Source: Tyto alba
Taxonomy: Eukaryota > Chordata > Aves > Strigiformes > Tytonidae
Direction: 5' to 3'
NCBI RefSeq assembly: GCF_018691265.1
Contig: NW_024881322.1
Span: 17,060,607 to 17,124,606, forward strand
DNA: 64,000 nt
How positions within the stretch are numbered: the first letter of the stretch is position 1; each line of letters starts with the position of its first letter. The position numbers were made by a program, and so were the translations under genes. Below, one piece after another: positions 36,626-50,780 of the stretch. Under the pieces are notes generated by a model, which made no database searches, was not told the origin of the DNA, and saw only the letters and a program-made list of their open reading frames with translations.

Positions 36626-39600
36626 ATATAAAGGGATTTTATTTGTGTAGTTGATTTTCTGTTCATGTGCAAATTTATATTCTAGTCTGTATGGGAACTC
36701 CAAGGACCCCAGGGTAACAAATCTGCATGCTTACGGTTTAGCATGTTTGGGAAGTTTTCAGAAAAGACTTTTGAAGTTCTCTGTGTGTAATTCCAAAATA
36801 AAAGTTAAGAAATTCTTCCAGTTCCTATAGGTAAAGGAATAATAAAAAAAAAAAAAGTCCTTAAAGAAGAAAATAAGGACTGTAGTTCTGACTTGTTTGC
36901 TTAAAAGAGAAGGAATCAAGAAAATAAAAATTTGGGTTTAGATCATCATTTATGTTTCCTGCAGGTTGCTGAGTTCCTGACAAGATTTTTGGTGAATGTT
37001 AACTGATCAAACAACATTATTTTGGATATCCAAATTATAACAACTACCGGGTTATGTGTGTTTGAAAGAAGTGCAAGCAAAACGAAATGCCATACTCTAG
37101 TTCCTCTCCCATTCTGCCAGCTACATTGTACAGCCATATGTTGATAAATTCTTACAATAACTTTAGCTTTCATCAGGACTTATCCAGATACTTTTAAAAT
37201 AATTCTTGAACTACAATGGTTAAATGTTGCATGTATTTCCATGTTTTTATTTAAATGTGTGATAACAAAGTCTATATTAAGTGGTATAGTTTTATGGAGT
37301 CTGAAGAGGTATTCTAATCATGACACCTACACATAAGATAATTGAAGGAGTTTAGAGTCCTATTTCTTCAGATGGCCAGATGGCAGAGTACATAAATAAG
37401 AAGAAAAGTTATGATGTCTGTCTCCAAATAATAGATAGAACAGATCCATCTAGTGAAACAGTTCTTTCCATTAGAATACAGGAGAGGAAAGTGTAAGTCC
37501 TGATTCTGCAGGATGATAAGCAGAACTGTTCTCTACATCTGCTGACCCTCACTGACTTTATGTGAATTTTGTATGGGTTATTTTTCATGCTTGGGACCAT
37601 ACCAGCACTTCCTGTGCTTGCAAAAACCTTTCCTCTACTTACAGGGATATTAAACAACAACAACAACAACAAAAGATTATAGCAATAAGAACAAAGAAAT
37701 AAAGCAAAGGAAATGGATGTATGGAATTTACTTTTGATTTTAATATTGTTGGTCCTGATAATGATTCTTGAGGAAATAGATGGGTATCTGCTTTTTCCTA
37801 TTTAACATGTTATTTGAAATTTCCTTTGGCTTTTCCTTCCTATAGAAGCTTGATCAAAGAAAATACGTTTGAAAACAACAGCAACAAAAATACAACCAAA
37901 ATATATCAGAAATATAAAATATTACAGCTTAGTAAATTTACGCACTGAATTTTAATGTTTCTTCACTGTTTTGAAACAGAAACATTTACTGTTGACGGAA
38001 ATTTTAATTTAGCTAGATTTCCAGGGGGCCGTTTGTTTTCTTTCTGCAGAGTATAATGAGTCATTGTAAGGGTGCATTGTTGACCAAGTTTCAAACAAGC
38101 TAGAAATTTGTAGCAGTCCTCGGTCAAAATCTAAACAGTATTTTCTCTGTGGTTGGAAAAATGACAGATTTTGCTTTTCAAAGTTTAATCATAACTTTTA
38201 CAAAAGAGCAATGTAGAATTTAGTGACATTTTTTGTTGGTGCTTTCTTTTTTGTGCCAAAAATGTTTCAGAGCTCTGTTGTGTTTAATGAGCAACAAAGA
38301 TTCTACAGCCTGGTGATTAGGGTGTGGGCCCAGGCTGAGAATTATATGATTTTAGGAATGAATGGCATGGCATGAAAAGCTCTGTCAGATCCCACGTGAA
38401 ATACAGACTTGATCCTGTGTCTTCTGTAGCCCTGGCCATTATCTGAAGCATCTGGTTATATTGAAAAGCTAAAAGCTCAACTTTCAATGTGAAAAACAAC
38501 CCTTTTTTTTTTTTTTTTTTTTAAATATATAATACTGCTAAATGGGGTTTGGGAATTTTTTTGCTGAAACTCTTGGATGTTTATAATTTTAAAAATGAGC
38601 AGAACATTTGTGAGATTTGTTATAGAAGACAGTTGCCTGTCTTCAGACATTTTTACTGAAAACCAGTGCAGGCAAATGGTCTATACTAACTCTCAAGTAT
38701 GTTGGCCATCAGAAAGAACTGTTAGGTCAGGAAGTCCTTCCTTCTGGGGCCACAGGTTATAACATAGAAAATAGGAATTGTATTTCATAAATAGAAGTTC
38801 TTAAGAGAATACCAAATATTAAATAAAAACTAAACCTTTTTTGAGCTAACATAGGAAATAATTAGGTATGATTTCTGTAGGAATTTGGCTAACCTGTTAG
38901 ACTTGCAGTAATAGATTAGCATCTTTAGTTTGTTTCACTGATTTAGTACAAGCAACAAGATCAACATTAAGTAAACTTTTATGTGCATAAAGAGGATTAA
39001 TTCTGAAATTTAATAGGTCTTTATATGGGATGCCAACAAAACTAATGTGGTAGCTTATTGGGACCTTTATGAAAATAAATATAGAGAGCGAGCAACTGAA
39101 AGATGATCTTTCAACTCACTGTTCTCTCCCAAGATCATCGTAGATATAATCTCATCAAGGGATGGGGAACTTGTATTTGACTGGAATTATTTTCACTTTA
39201 GTGTAACATTAAAAAGGATGAGACCATGTTGCTAGGCTCTCCTGACATCCCAAACCTTCTCTTTTTCAGGGATTCATGGCACTCAAAGACAGTTAAATTT
39301 CTGGACAGGCAAAGAAGCTTTTGTCAGTTTGAGACAGAGATCCTGGTCTCCTTTTTTCCTGTGAAAGTTCCTTCCTCCTCTATTGGATGACATGTTCGTT
39401 TTGTACTTGACAAATATCATCATTAAATGTTCCAGTCTCTGCATTTTCATTATGTACCTTTAAAAAGTCGGATGCTGATAGTAAGGAGGGAAGAAAAGGC
39501 AAATTAAAACATTGGTTGTTAGTGGAGATCTTGGAGAAACTCAGGATTCCCATGAAGTTGAAACTCTCCTTAATATATTTAATGGTGGGAAAAGATGCGA

Positions 39601-42324
39601 GCAAGGATGCTGAAGGCAAGCGAAACTGTTGACAAGAAAAAAGCTTGGGAGTATGGTAAATGGTTGTATAACCTTTGCCAGCCTAACATCATCTCACATT
39701 GATAGTAATTGTTTAAAACCAAAAGGTGTCTAGTTGATGACAAAATTACATTGTTAAGTCTCTGTAGAAATATCATGTCTTCATGAAATTAGCAATAATT
39801 ATGCTATAGATCTTCAGATACTTACATAATTTCTTGTTATGCCTTTGGAAGACTTCTGGCTACATTTAAGACTGGACTTCAGTCCTACAGCTTCATCTTG
39901 ATGTAGTTGGCCTAGGGATCACAAAGCCTTATAAAAGGAAGGGAGGTGGGGCTGGCAGAGAGCTGCTGTGGCACAGAATCAGGGCTACACTATGCTTGTC
40001 AACTGTAGTGTGGTGCAGTGATAGCTGAAGTAAGTGGAAATGAGCTAATTTTGCCACTGGAAGTAACTTTACAGCACTGTGGACCTTACTGTGGACTTCT
40101 TTAAAATTCTGAATGAGCCAATTAACTTACATGAAACTCTAAACTACTGAAGCCAGGCTGCCAAAGCTAGCTTAGGCTTTCTTTTCAATATGGTACAACA
40201 CACAGTATGAGCACTCCCTGACTCTAAACATTCAGGTCCTTGGACGATGTCTCAGGGCACAGCTGTATGAAGCAGAGCCTTGTGTTCCCAAAGCCAAGAA
40301 TAAGATACTCAGTTTTCTGGCAAGCCAGTCTGACAAAAACATCGCATAAAAACTCAGTTTTTCCTAGATTTGAATTAATCAGTAAAACATAATTTTTTTG
40401 GTGGCAAATCACACAAGTTGCAGAAATAGAACTCTGTGTTTTGGTAAAAAATCACAGATAAGAAAGAAAAACTCCTAGAGAGAAGTGATGTATGCTTCAT
40501 ACTTGTAGTGTTAATCCATATTTGACATAAAGAAGCAAGCTTACTGGGGTTTTTTAACACATGCATTGAACTCTGTCTTCAAAATAGTCAACTGGAAAAA
40601 TGGAAACAACTCATTTTAATGGTTGTGTTAAAGCACCCTCATTTAAATTGAAACCAAATAGCCTCTTGCAAAGCTGCCTCCCATTTTCATGCCATTATGC
40701 AAATAAACACTAGAGATGAATCACAGATATTATTTCTTAATCCATTTTCTGGAACTGTGTTTAGTGCACACAAGTAAAAGCAGTTCAAAATCCTACAAGG
40801 CTACTCTTACTGACAAGCAATGATAGTGGTCAAGTTTGGCAAACATGGCCCAGGGCCTCAGTGAAGAAACTGGAGCATTCAGCATTTGGTGGAATTCGCC
40901 TAGCCAAGCTGCTTGCAGTATCACAAAAGACATGTTGTTTCTTGACAATCAAGGTAAATAACTTCCTGTTTTGAGCCCTAGCCTTCCAATAAGTAATAGA
41001 GGTATTCAAAACTTGCATTTTGGTTACCTTATTGAGAAGTTTATTTCTTAGGAAAAATCAACCACTTTGCTCATGCGGCAAACAGATCAGGTTGGTTTAA
41101 CTACTAATGAAGCTCATGTATCAGACACATCCTCATTGTTTAAGTTCAAATAAATAGGATATGTAGGGCTTTCAAAGATTAACATGCTTTTCCTAAATTA
41201 TGAATAGCATTCATTAATGTGCAAATTGGTACCAAAGCACAAAAATTGCTAATGAAATACTAATTGGAAAGCAAAAACTCAGATCTCTTCCACCAGTGGT
41301 GGCCAGGGCATTATTACATCTATAAGAATAACCTGTGTTAAATTTCCCAGCTGTACTATCTGTTCATTATGGATTTAAAATGCAATGAAACAAAATGAGT
41401 CCAGGGGTCAACTGTTTGAAAAAGATAATAATAATGCTATATGTATTAGCAAGATGTGGGAAGCCACTGGTGTTTACATAGCTTTAAAAGTAGTGTGGAA
41501 TAAAAAAATACGTAAATTTGAAGGATTCAAATCAGGTGTGGGATCATGCTCCTAAGAAAAAAGCAACTACAGTACTCTCAACTATGAAGATGAGGTCTCT
41601 TTTTGTGCACAAAAATGAAAAGTTTGCTTCTCAGAGTATGAAGCTCTTTCTGAGTTCTTACCATATTGATTTTACAACGTCTTATGTCTTTCTTTTTCTT
41701 TCTTCTGATTCCACTTTACTACTAGGGAAGATGTAAAGATAGTCTCTTTTTTTTTTTTTTTTTTACTAATATTTTTAACTATGGGACATTTAACCCTTCT
41801 ATTTTTCAGTAATTTAATGAGGGAGTTAAGCAGAAAACATATCTTCCCTTTAAGTCAAACTAAGCTGAACTGTAGATTACTCAGTACTTCACAGGAAATG
41901 CTGAGAATCTGAGACTGAGTGCCGCATTTCTAAACAATATTGAATCCTAGTTTTGTGAAAAAGACAAATTCTTGCTCTTTAGATAAAGAGCAGAAATAGC
42001 TTATATTATTTTTTAATTACTAGGAAGAGTTTAAGTATATAACACAGTGTGAGCAGGTTTCCATTCCTAAATCTTTCAGAGAAGCTCTACTAAAATTAAA
42101 CTGAATTTCTTACTTTTTCAGCAGTTGCCACTTCCACCAAAACTAATCGCTTTTCGTGATCTCTTTTCATGTTTTCTGGTAGGTTAATAAATGCTGTGTT
42201 TCAGTATATTAGAAAAGCTGTAACTTGATACTTTCTCATTTTCAAAACTGTTAAGAGGCAGCACTTGATATGTTAATAAGTAAAAAATCTGAAATAAATC
42301 AATATAAATTCATGGTTGAGAAAA
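36626..42324. other. Unique AT-rich DNA, no supported gene
   Basis: No gene recognised. Simple items are an (AAC)n run of about six units at 37654-37672, T20 at 38503-38522 and T18 at 41747-41764. Openings are all under 90 codons and unremarkable. Confidence 0.55.
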
Positions 42325-42850
42325 ATCATATCACAGACTGGTTTGGGTTGGAAGGGACCTTAAAGCCCCCCCAGTGCCACCCCCCTGCCCCGGGCAGGGC
42401 CCCCTTCCCCCAGCCCAGGGGGCTCCCAGCCCCGTCCAACCTGGCCTTGAACCCTTCCAGGGAGGGGGCAGCCACAGCTGCTCTGGGCACCCTGGGCCAG
42501 CGCCTCGCCCCCCACACCATAAATTTCTTCCTTAGATCTCATCTAAACTGACCCTCTGGCAGTTTGAAACCATCTTCCCTCGTCCTACCCCCACCCCCTG
42601 ACCCAGAGTCCCCCCCCACCTCCCCTGCCCCCCCTTTAAGCCCTGGGGGGGCCGCTCGAAGGGCTCCCCGGAGCCTTCTCTTCTCCAGGCTGAACCCCCC
42701 CAACTCTCTCAGCCCGGCCCCCCAGGGGAGCTGCTCCAGCCCCCCCAGCATCTCCGTGGCCTCCTCTGGCCCCGCTCGAGCAGCTCCGTGTCCTTCTGCT
42801 GTTGGGGGCCCCCGAGCTGGCCCCAGCACTGCAGGGGGGGTCTCACAAGA
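42325..42850 (-). mobile_element. CR1 LINE, 5'-truncated, minus strand
   Basis: Read on the plus strand it opens with the reverse complement of the avian CR1 3' end (GGTTTGGGTTGGAAGGGACC at about 42340-42359), continues through the standard UTR landmarks (CCAACCTGGCCTTGAACCC; CAGCTGCTCTGGGCACCC) and stops at GGTCTCACAAGA. It is therefore inserted on the minus strand and keeps only the last 525 bases, with no reverse transcriptase. It is unusually GC-rich, with long C homopolymers. The openings across it are artefacts of that composition. It pairs as an inverted repeat with the copy at 50781-51301. Confidence 0.93.
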
Positions 42851-43980
42851 ACGGATTAGAGGACAAGAAAAAATATAGGAAAACAGAAAAAAGCATGACA
42901 CCTGAATTGACTATTTCCCCAGAATTTAGCGTATATAAGGACATAAATAACTTATTCAGCAATGACAAAAATGATCAAATGAATGAGGAAAAGTATTTAA
43001 GCCATGCAAAACTGGAAGTCCAAATTGCTCTGCTTTTATTGATATGCCTTCATGTAATAATGTTTCTCAGATCAACAAAGGAAGTAAATTACTTCATTCA
43101 AAAGACCCTAGAAAACTGCTTCCCATTGATCAATGTCTGTTTTTTAGAAGAGTTTACTGAAGAACACAGTCTTCAGAAAGCCAAGAAAGGATCTAGGATG
43201 GACTTGACATCCCTCAGTACGTAGAAAAACATTTCTGTATGGAAAGATTTTGTAGGAGACAGTTTGGTCTTCATGTTGTTTTTGATGATGCAGTTCAAAG
43301 GTAAATTACAGCTAGTTTACTGCAGTGTTATATATGTCAATATCAATACAGGAATGAAATCCTGTGGAAAATCTCTTGATGCTAGTGGGTCCATGATATT
43401 GGTTAGGATATGTTTTCCCAAGCATTACCAAGAATTAAATCCTGTTCAAATGTATTTGCTGTTTTTATAAGCATTGCTATAAATTCAAAACATGAGTGAA
43501 CAGAAATCATAGGCTTCTCTATAGAAAATTGTAATGTTCTATATTAGTACATTCTGTGAAACCACTGACCCAGGAGAACAATTATACATTCACATGGGAT
43601 CTTATATAAAGTGTTACAAAAATACTATAAAATCAACTTCACTATAACTGTATGAAGGTGTCAAAACAATTGATAGAAAAAAAACCTGAGAAGTAGATGC
43701 AGCTGTGGAAAATAACATATATGAATGGTAATGGACTAATGGATTAAAAGAAAAGAGAACTAAAATTCTGTGGTTAGAAAGGTACTAGAACATTCTTGAT
43801 ATTTTGGCCAAATAGTGAAAGATGAATAGAGAAACAGAGATCACACATAGTTAGTTGATGTGTGTGTGCAGAATAAATATTTGAGTTGAGGTTTACAAAA
43901 GACAAAGTGCTTTGGTTAGAAACTTCAGATATGACAAAATCATTGAGATATAGTCAATAGAACAGGTGAACTGAAAAATG
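42851..43980. other. AT-rich DNA between two CR1 copies; readable frame on plus strand
   Basis: A plus-strand frame entering from the CR1 (42802) stays open to 43224, about 125 codons of it in non-repeat, AT-rich sequence. No domain is recognised, although a hydrophobic stretch (IALLLLICLHVIMFL) lies near 43030-43072. I treat it as a probable chance opening. No other feature is seen. Confidence 0.45.
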
Positions 43981-44430
43981 GGATCATAGAATGACAAAAA
44001 TCAGACAACAATTCAGGTTGCATGGGATGTCCAAATGTCATCTAATCCAACCTCCTACTTGAAGCAAGGACAACATCAAAGTTATAAGAGGTTTCTCAGG
44101 GTCTTGTCCTGTAGAACTTTAAAATATTCAAGCATATAAAAAATAAAAATATAAAAGTCAAATTTTGACAGACAAATTTGTCTGAACACAGACAAAACAA
44201 AAAAAAAATTAAAAATAAACCTTTCTGGGAAACCTGTCTGAGTGCCTTACCACTCTCATTGTGAAATATTTTTTCCCTGCGCCCAGGCAGAATTTCTCTT
44301 GTTGTAACTAGTGACTGTTGCTTCTTGTCCTCTGAGTTTTTTATATGAAATCTACATGAAACCAAGTAGAAAAGATTTGATCAACAGTGCAGCCTGCTCC
44401 TACTTTCATCAGTACATTCCATATAATTTT
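43981..44430 (-). mobile_element. Older CR1 LINE 3' fragment, minus strand, interrupted
   Basis: It starts with ATCATAGAATGACA (reverse-complement CR1 tail), then CATCTAATCCAACCTCCT and, after an A-rich interruption, GGGAAACCTGTCTGAGTGCC, ACTCTCATTGTGAAATATTT and TGCTTCTTGTCCTCTGAG. These match the order of landmarks in older avian CR1 subfamilies. It is much more diverged than the copies at 42.3 and 50.8 kb, so it is an older insertion. The part beyond 44345 is weakly supported. A patch of A-rich sequence of about 85 bases (44130-44218) sits between the two matching halves. Confidence 0.82.
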
Positions 44431-47400
44431 TCTTATTTTTCCAGTTCCACATGTTTATGTTCTACCTGTGTTCCTCTTCTTATATTGAGCTTTTAAAAAA
44501 CAAATGATCCATGGTGCTTTGTTGGAGAATTGAAGGGGCAGGGGAAAGAGTCAAATCAGATTTATTCAAATTAGGACTTTTATTTTTTTCCCCCACAAGA
44601 TATCAGCCTGTCCTCTAGATCAGAAATTTTGTAGCATTTATTTATGCCTGTAGTATAGCTACTCTTACTGGGGCTCCAGAAGTGTCATTTACCCATCAAT
44701 GAACCCAAGTTTTATTTAGCGCCATTTGTTTACGGGAGAGGAATGGAAAAAAAAGACTCTGCTTTATGATTTCTGTTTTAAATCAAAGTGGCATCTGCAG
44801 TAAATACTGTTGCCCATCTGAATATTAGGTGAAGCATATTTCTGTAATCGTTGGAATTTTTATTCATCTTGTGCTATAGGTTTGATTACATGGTTGGCAA
44901 TCTGTCGTCTCTGCATGCATGGCACAGATCAGGGCAACAATCTTCTCCATTATTTCCTAACATACTCTCTCTGCTTTTTTGTACTGCTGTTCTGTTCACT
45001 GTTAATGTGTCTTTTGATCTTGCCAGCACTGTCATAGTAGAAGTTGCCTTTCCTGCTTCCACACAAGTATTTGAAAACCTGTCAAAATGCTGAGGTTTTC
45101 ATTATATGCTTTTCATCATTACTCTGTCTACACTGAACAAGTTTATTTCAAAGGCTTTGCTAGAAAATGACAAGAAACATGACAATTTATTTCCTTGTCC
45201 TTTCATTAGATTAGAAATGCCACGAAAGATTTTGAATCCATTTATTTTTATTAAAAGACATGATGTACTTTGCTTTACTAAAGAGAAGACAATGAGAAAT
45301 ATTAATTTGGGATGTTATGGTGATTGAGGGGCTTTGAGTCTGAGGCATTTGAGTAGAAAATCTATATATTAGTAGTTCACAAATAAAAACTTTTAAATTA
45401 AATTTTTAAGAGATGAATTGCTGTGAATAACATAAAACAGCAGAGGATGAAGAAAACATTTTTTATTTGATGCAATAATTATAATATAGGCACTTGCTCG
45501 TAGTCAGTCTCAGAAAATTCCATTTTCTTTTGCTCAGAATCACAATTTAATGTAGTATTTATCACTAGGCTATTAAAGATGTTATGTTATATAAGCTGTG
45601 GTTTCTTTTTTCTTTTACTGATATTACATTCAGTACAGATTAAGAGGTTTTTACTTGCCACTAAGTCTTAACAAAGAAATATGAATAAAACATGCAGTAT
45701 GAACTGTGAAGTACCATGTTTGGGAATGTGTTACCCTATTAACGAAAAAAAGAATTGTGGGTATGTGTGATATATTTACAAAGTTGTCTTATGAACTATG
45801 ATTTTAAAATATTTCAGGCAATCCAAAAATGAAATCAAATTGCAGAATTCTCAAAGATATAAAAATAAATATTGTTAATTCTATAAATATTATCTATTTC
45901 ATACATATGAACAATACTATTACAAAAAGTTGAAGTCTGTTTTGTGTGTATGCAAGTGGGCATAATTTTAAAGGATTACATTTGGGGCCTTATTAAAGCA
46001 AATGGGAGCTGTGCCATCTAATATACCCTGTTATTTTTAAAACTCTCTCAGATTTTCTACAAGAGAAGACAAAGTAGGAGAAGCCAATGTGAGCTTTGGA
46101 TTTTGGAGAGTATTTTTAGTGGCTTGGGGAGGAGGTTTATAAATAATGTACTTTAGGAGGACCGCTGCAAGTTAGCCTCCACAAAATGTGCAGTGAAGCT
46201 CCATTCCTCCTGAGCCTTCAGAATTACTTGTTGATACTTTGCATGCACTTGTGGCCTTTCAGATAATGGAACTGTATGGATCTAGCCCAGCTGAAGATCT
46301 GCATCTGTATATAAAGTAGGTATAGCCAGTTGGACTATCATGAGAATAAAGATGCTCCTTAAAGGAGTGAAGTATAAGTTGAATAAAATCTAGTTGTATT
46401 TTTACCAAAAAATCTTCATCCTGAAGTTTAGAAAACTAAAGTGGATCAACTTCTGTTGAAAAAATACCTTTAGTGCTAATCTACAGTAGAAATATCAAGC
46501 TGTAAAGAGAGTCGATGTAATAAAAACAATGAGAGAATGTCATTCTAACTGACAGTTAATTTGCACATTCTCATTAAACCAGCATCTTGAAATAAGGTTC
46601 ATTTAATTATTACGAGCTGCTAAGTGCAGATATAAAATATTGACCTTCTCTTTAAAGGACATTGGTCATTTTTACTAGATTTTAAGCTCCTGTCTCTGGC
46701 GTAGCAATTTAAAGCTTGATGTGATTGCTTCTGGTTGGGAAGAGAAAAGTGAGAGGGTGAAATGAAAGTTAGATGAGACCACCAATACCAGAAGTTATCC
46801 AATATCAGGAATTAGTCAATAAATTTCATATCAATGTGTTCATTTCACAATTTAGAAAAAATTGCATCCGTCTCCCAGCTGAAAGGTTGCTTGCACTTGT
46901 TCTTGGAGTTGTATTCTAAGGTATGGTTTGTTTCAGCACAGCTAGTTAGTGCTGAAACATCAATAGAAGCAAATGAGTTTATTTGACATAGAGAGCATCA
47001 TGAATTTTACAGACACAAGCAATTGTATGTTTTTTCTCATATTAAGTACCTATCTGACATTTATTCACTGATTTTGTTTTCATACAAAGAAACATGATAA
47101 ACAGCACTATTAAAATACTGGTATTTTCTATATTTTATGGAGCCATATGAAAGATGAAAAACTGTGTAAGAAATCTGAACAATTTATTATTGTCTCATTT
47201 GGCTCTTCCTCCATATTTTGCAATCTTTACCTTTATTTATTAAGGAAAGTTAAAAAACAGAATTAAAATTGTTTAAAGCAAGAAAAAATAACAAAAAACA
47301 AAATATTTAGGAATCCAGACTGCAGATTCATTGTCAAACTTGTTTCCTTTCTTTGAAAGACCTGGTCAGAGAAAGTGAATTATAATTACGGAAATAATAA

Positions 47401-50400
47401 AAGACCACTTCCAGAGGCTATTGATGTTTGCTTTTTACACAGTAAGGGTTTGACTTTTTTTTCCCACTGCTGTGTTTAAAGAGAAAAATCATTACTACTA
47501 TTTTATTTTCCTTAATCTATTTGAAGATATTGTACAATCCATTCTTTTCAAACAAGAATGGTTCACTGTGAACACACATCCTGTCTTATTTATTGCCCTA
47601 AGCCATCCTGAATTAAGTCAATTCACAAGAAGAATTTGGCAGTACTGTTTATACAAAGTCTGTTTTTCTTTACTTACAAGTGTAAATCAGGAATAATGTC
47701 ATCCAAGTTGAAAGAGAAGGAGTACAAAGTGTGTTCTTGATTTCAGATATACACTTTACAGCAAGCAGCATGTGAAAGGAATGCATTCAATATTGTTCTT
47801 CTTAGTAACCCTCTGCAACTGTCAACTTTTTACTGACTGAAGAGAGAAATAAAAATCCTGAACAGACTATTAATAATGCTTCTCTAAGATTGAGCATTTG
47901 TAGAAATCACATCAAAATTTATAATGTTAGAGCCAAACTTCAGAAAGCCAAATCTTTTTGATGAATGCTTCTGGGAATGAGCAAGGCATAGGTTTCTCAA
48001 AAGAGGTAGGAGTTAGAGGAGAGAGGGGAAATATTTACATGATGTATCTGCTTCTCAGATGTCTGGAAAGATCTAGATCATGTTATTTCTTTGGTTCATT
48101 CTAGATAGACTTTTAAACATAAATTAATATAATTTCTACAGAGCACTTGAGTTCATTTATGTACATGATGGATTTAGAAAACCTTTCCTCGCTATGCTGA
48201 AACCTGCTTATAAGAACCACACTTTTTGCCCTTTTTGAGGATGCAGAAGGAGCTCTGCAGCTGAACCAACCCGTTCCACAAGCCATAAGCTCCTTACCAA
48301 AAACATGCATGTAAGAGCAGCAGTTTTTTGGCAGCTGGTGAGGTTGGTTACAGCTCAGATATATATTGTGTTGAGGAAAGTCACTCCTTTTGCTGTGCTG
48401 TGGCTATATAGTAATTCAGGAAAAATTTACATAGCTTAGTAGCCTGGAAGAGGGAGCCCTCCTTTCTTCTTTCTGTTGCCACCCAGCTAGCCAAGTCATT
48501 AAATTCACACAATGTCTGAGACTGAATTTTAGTGAACTGTATTTAAAATAAAGTAGATCAAAAATAATTATTTAATCTAGGTAAAGGAAATCTTGTTGCC
48601 AGAAATCTACATTTTTAGAGGACAATATACTGAATACAAATTTCTCTTTAAACGAGTGTCTTGAGACAAATATTAGAGAATATTCTCTTTGGAGAACACT
48701 CACTTTAGCTGCCACTCTGACCTACATTTAAAATGTATGGGCATTCTTAGTACCTCTGGGGACTAATGTTGAAGAAAGGTTATGCATTGTAAATTGCAGA
48801 ATTGAGCTAAGGATACATACTCATTCATGTAAATCTGTATCTGAGTGGCAATAATTTAATACAATAATATTGATATGATATCAGTGCTATTACATAAATA
48901 TAATATAGTATTTCCACTTAATTTTTTTTTAATGTCTGCTTACAGGTTAAAAGATTAAAGTAGTTTATATCCTTTCTCTAGATCTTATATACATTGTGTA
49001 AGTGTTATTCAGAGTAATATATGTTCTGTTGCTATTTCACATGAATGCATATCTGACATACGATTACAATACATAGTCTCTTAACTTCAATGAGATGGGA
49101 TCCCAATTACAAGAGCCCTAGATAATTAGGGGATACTATTCATCCTTGTGCATTTCAGTATGCGCTATTAGATGAGACGACTGATCTTGTATAATGATTG
49201 AAGCAAATGAGAAATAAAAGAAACATATATCCATATAGTTGCAGAACAGCTTGTGCTAATAAAAATGGCATTCTGATTAGGACATCCAGACAGACTTACT
49301 ACATTTTTTGAGTTTTTAAAAATGTTGCTCTGTTATTTTCTTTTAAAAATATTCTTTTAGCTAGCTATTTGCTCTATGATAGTCACTACTTGTATTACTG
49401 GAGAAAGTAAGACAAGGAGGTTTTCAGCCTCAGCTGTTGAGTTTCAGCATCAAATGTACAATAAGAGCTGCTGTTAAATTTGTCATGGGGGAGAAATTCA
49501 TGTATCTCTGTGATGACAATAAACTACTCTAGAATTATTTCAAGCACTTGTATAAAGATTAGTCAGACCTTGCTAAGTCACAAATAAAATTTCTCTCTCC
49601 TCTCTCCCTCCCATTTACCCCCAGCCCTCAAGCTTTTTCATTTATGCAAAGGAAGGAACCTTTTGTGCATCTAATCTTCTTCAGGAAACATTCTGAGTGA
49701 CAGAAAACTATGTTATGGAAAATGCTGAGGTTCAGAACTTTGATATATGGATTTTAAACATTTTTGGTCCTCTCTGTTGTGACTAACAGATAAGGTCTTT
49801 AAATCAAAAATAATAAATTCTAAAAAAGGATTAACTGCTGTGTGATTATTAAGGCTAAAGGAGCCCTTAAGGTGAAGGAATGTAAATTTCATTATTCTAA
49901 GTGATAGACCCATCCCATCCATCTTTACAGTACTACAAGATGTCTAAACTAACTGGGAAAAAGATGATGAGGGCAACATCTTTTTTTTCTCATGAAGTTT
50001 ATCACAGAAACTTAATGCCAGGAATATAATGACAATATAAGGAGCAGCTGAGGAAATCTTTTACACAGGAGTAAAAATAAAAAGAATTGAGTGTAGTTTC
50101 TTACTTCTTGCTAAGAAGGCTGAGAGCTCTCCCCCAAGACCTCCGTGAGTCAACAAAGCAAGGAAGCCTCATCCTTCTCCACCTTTTCCACTGTAATTAC
50201 ACTTGCATGTCTTACCATGGTTAATTTTACTAATAGTTGATGCACAGTCTTTGGAAGTTCTGCTGTATTTTTGCAGTTCTGAGAGACAGAAGGTGGTCTG
50301 GCCAGTATCACTCATGTCCAACATCTCATCACCTCCCTTTAGACGCTACATACAAAAATATTTTCAAATACCAGCATTTCATATATAGGCATTTAAAAGT

Positions 50401-50780
50401 TATATGATGAACAGCAGTGAATTATTTTTTTTCCAGCTCTGTAGATCTCTTTATTTTGAATAAGAGATAAATGTGGGAGAAGGGAGAGGGCCTATTACTG
50501 GGGTAACACCTTTTCTATTTGAATACTTAGTTTTCTCTTGCTGAAAACAATATGTAAGGCAGTTTTTTAGGGAGAGAGACTGCCCATTTTCTTGCCCTCC
50601 ACCTAAATAAGGAACTTTCTGCCAGGTGATAGAGAAAAAGACATATTTACTCAATGGTAATATTAAATCCAGCCACAAGTCAGACTTCCTGAAGAGTATT
50701 TCACTGTATTTTTTCTGTTAAGATGGTTCTTACACCAGAGCCAAAACTATAGGCTTATTATTATTTTAAACCAAGCAAAT
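44431..50780. other. Unique AT-rich DNA, no supported gene
   Basis: About 6.3 kb without recognisable exon, RNA gene or tandem repeat. The openings (80 codons or fewer) have no domain. Confidence 0.55.

Noticed and set aside
42326..42901. Gly/Pro/Ala-rich openings on both strands
   Set aside because: They are produced by the GC-rich CR1 3' region, which is non-coding in this truncated copy.
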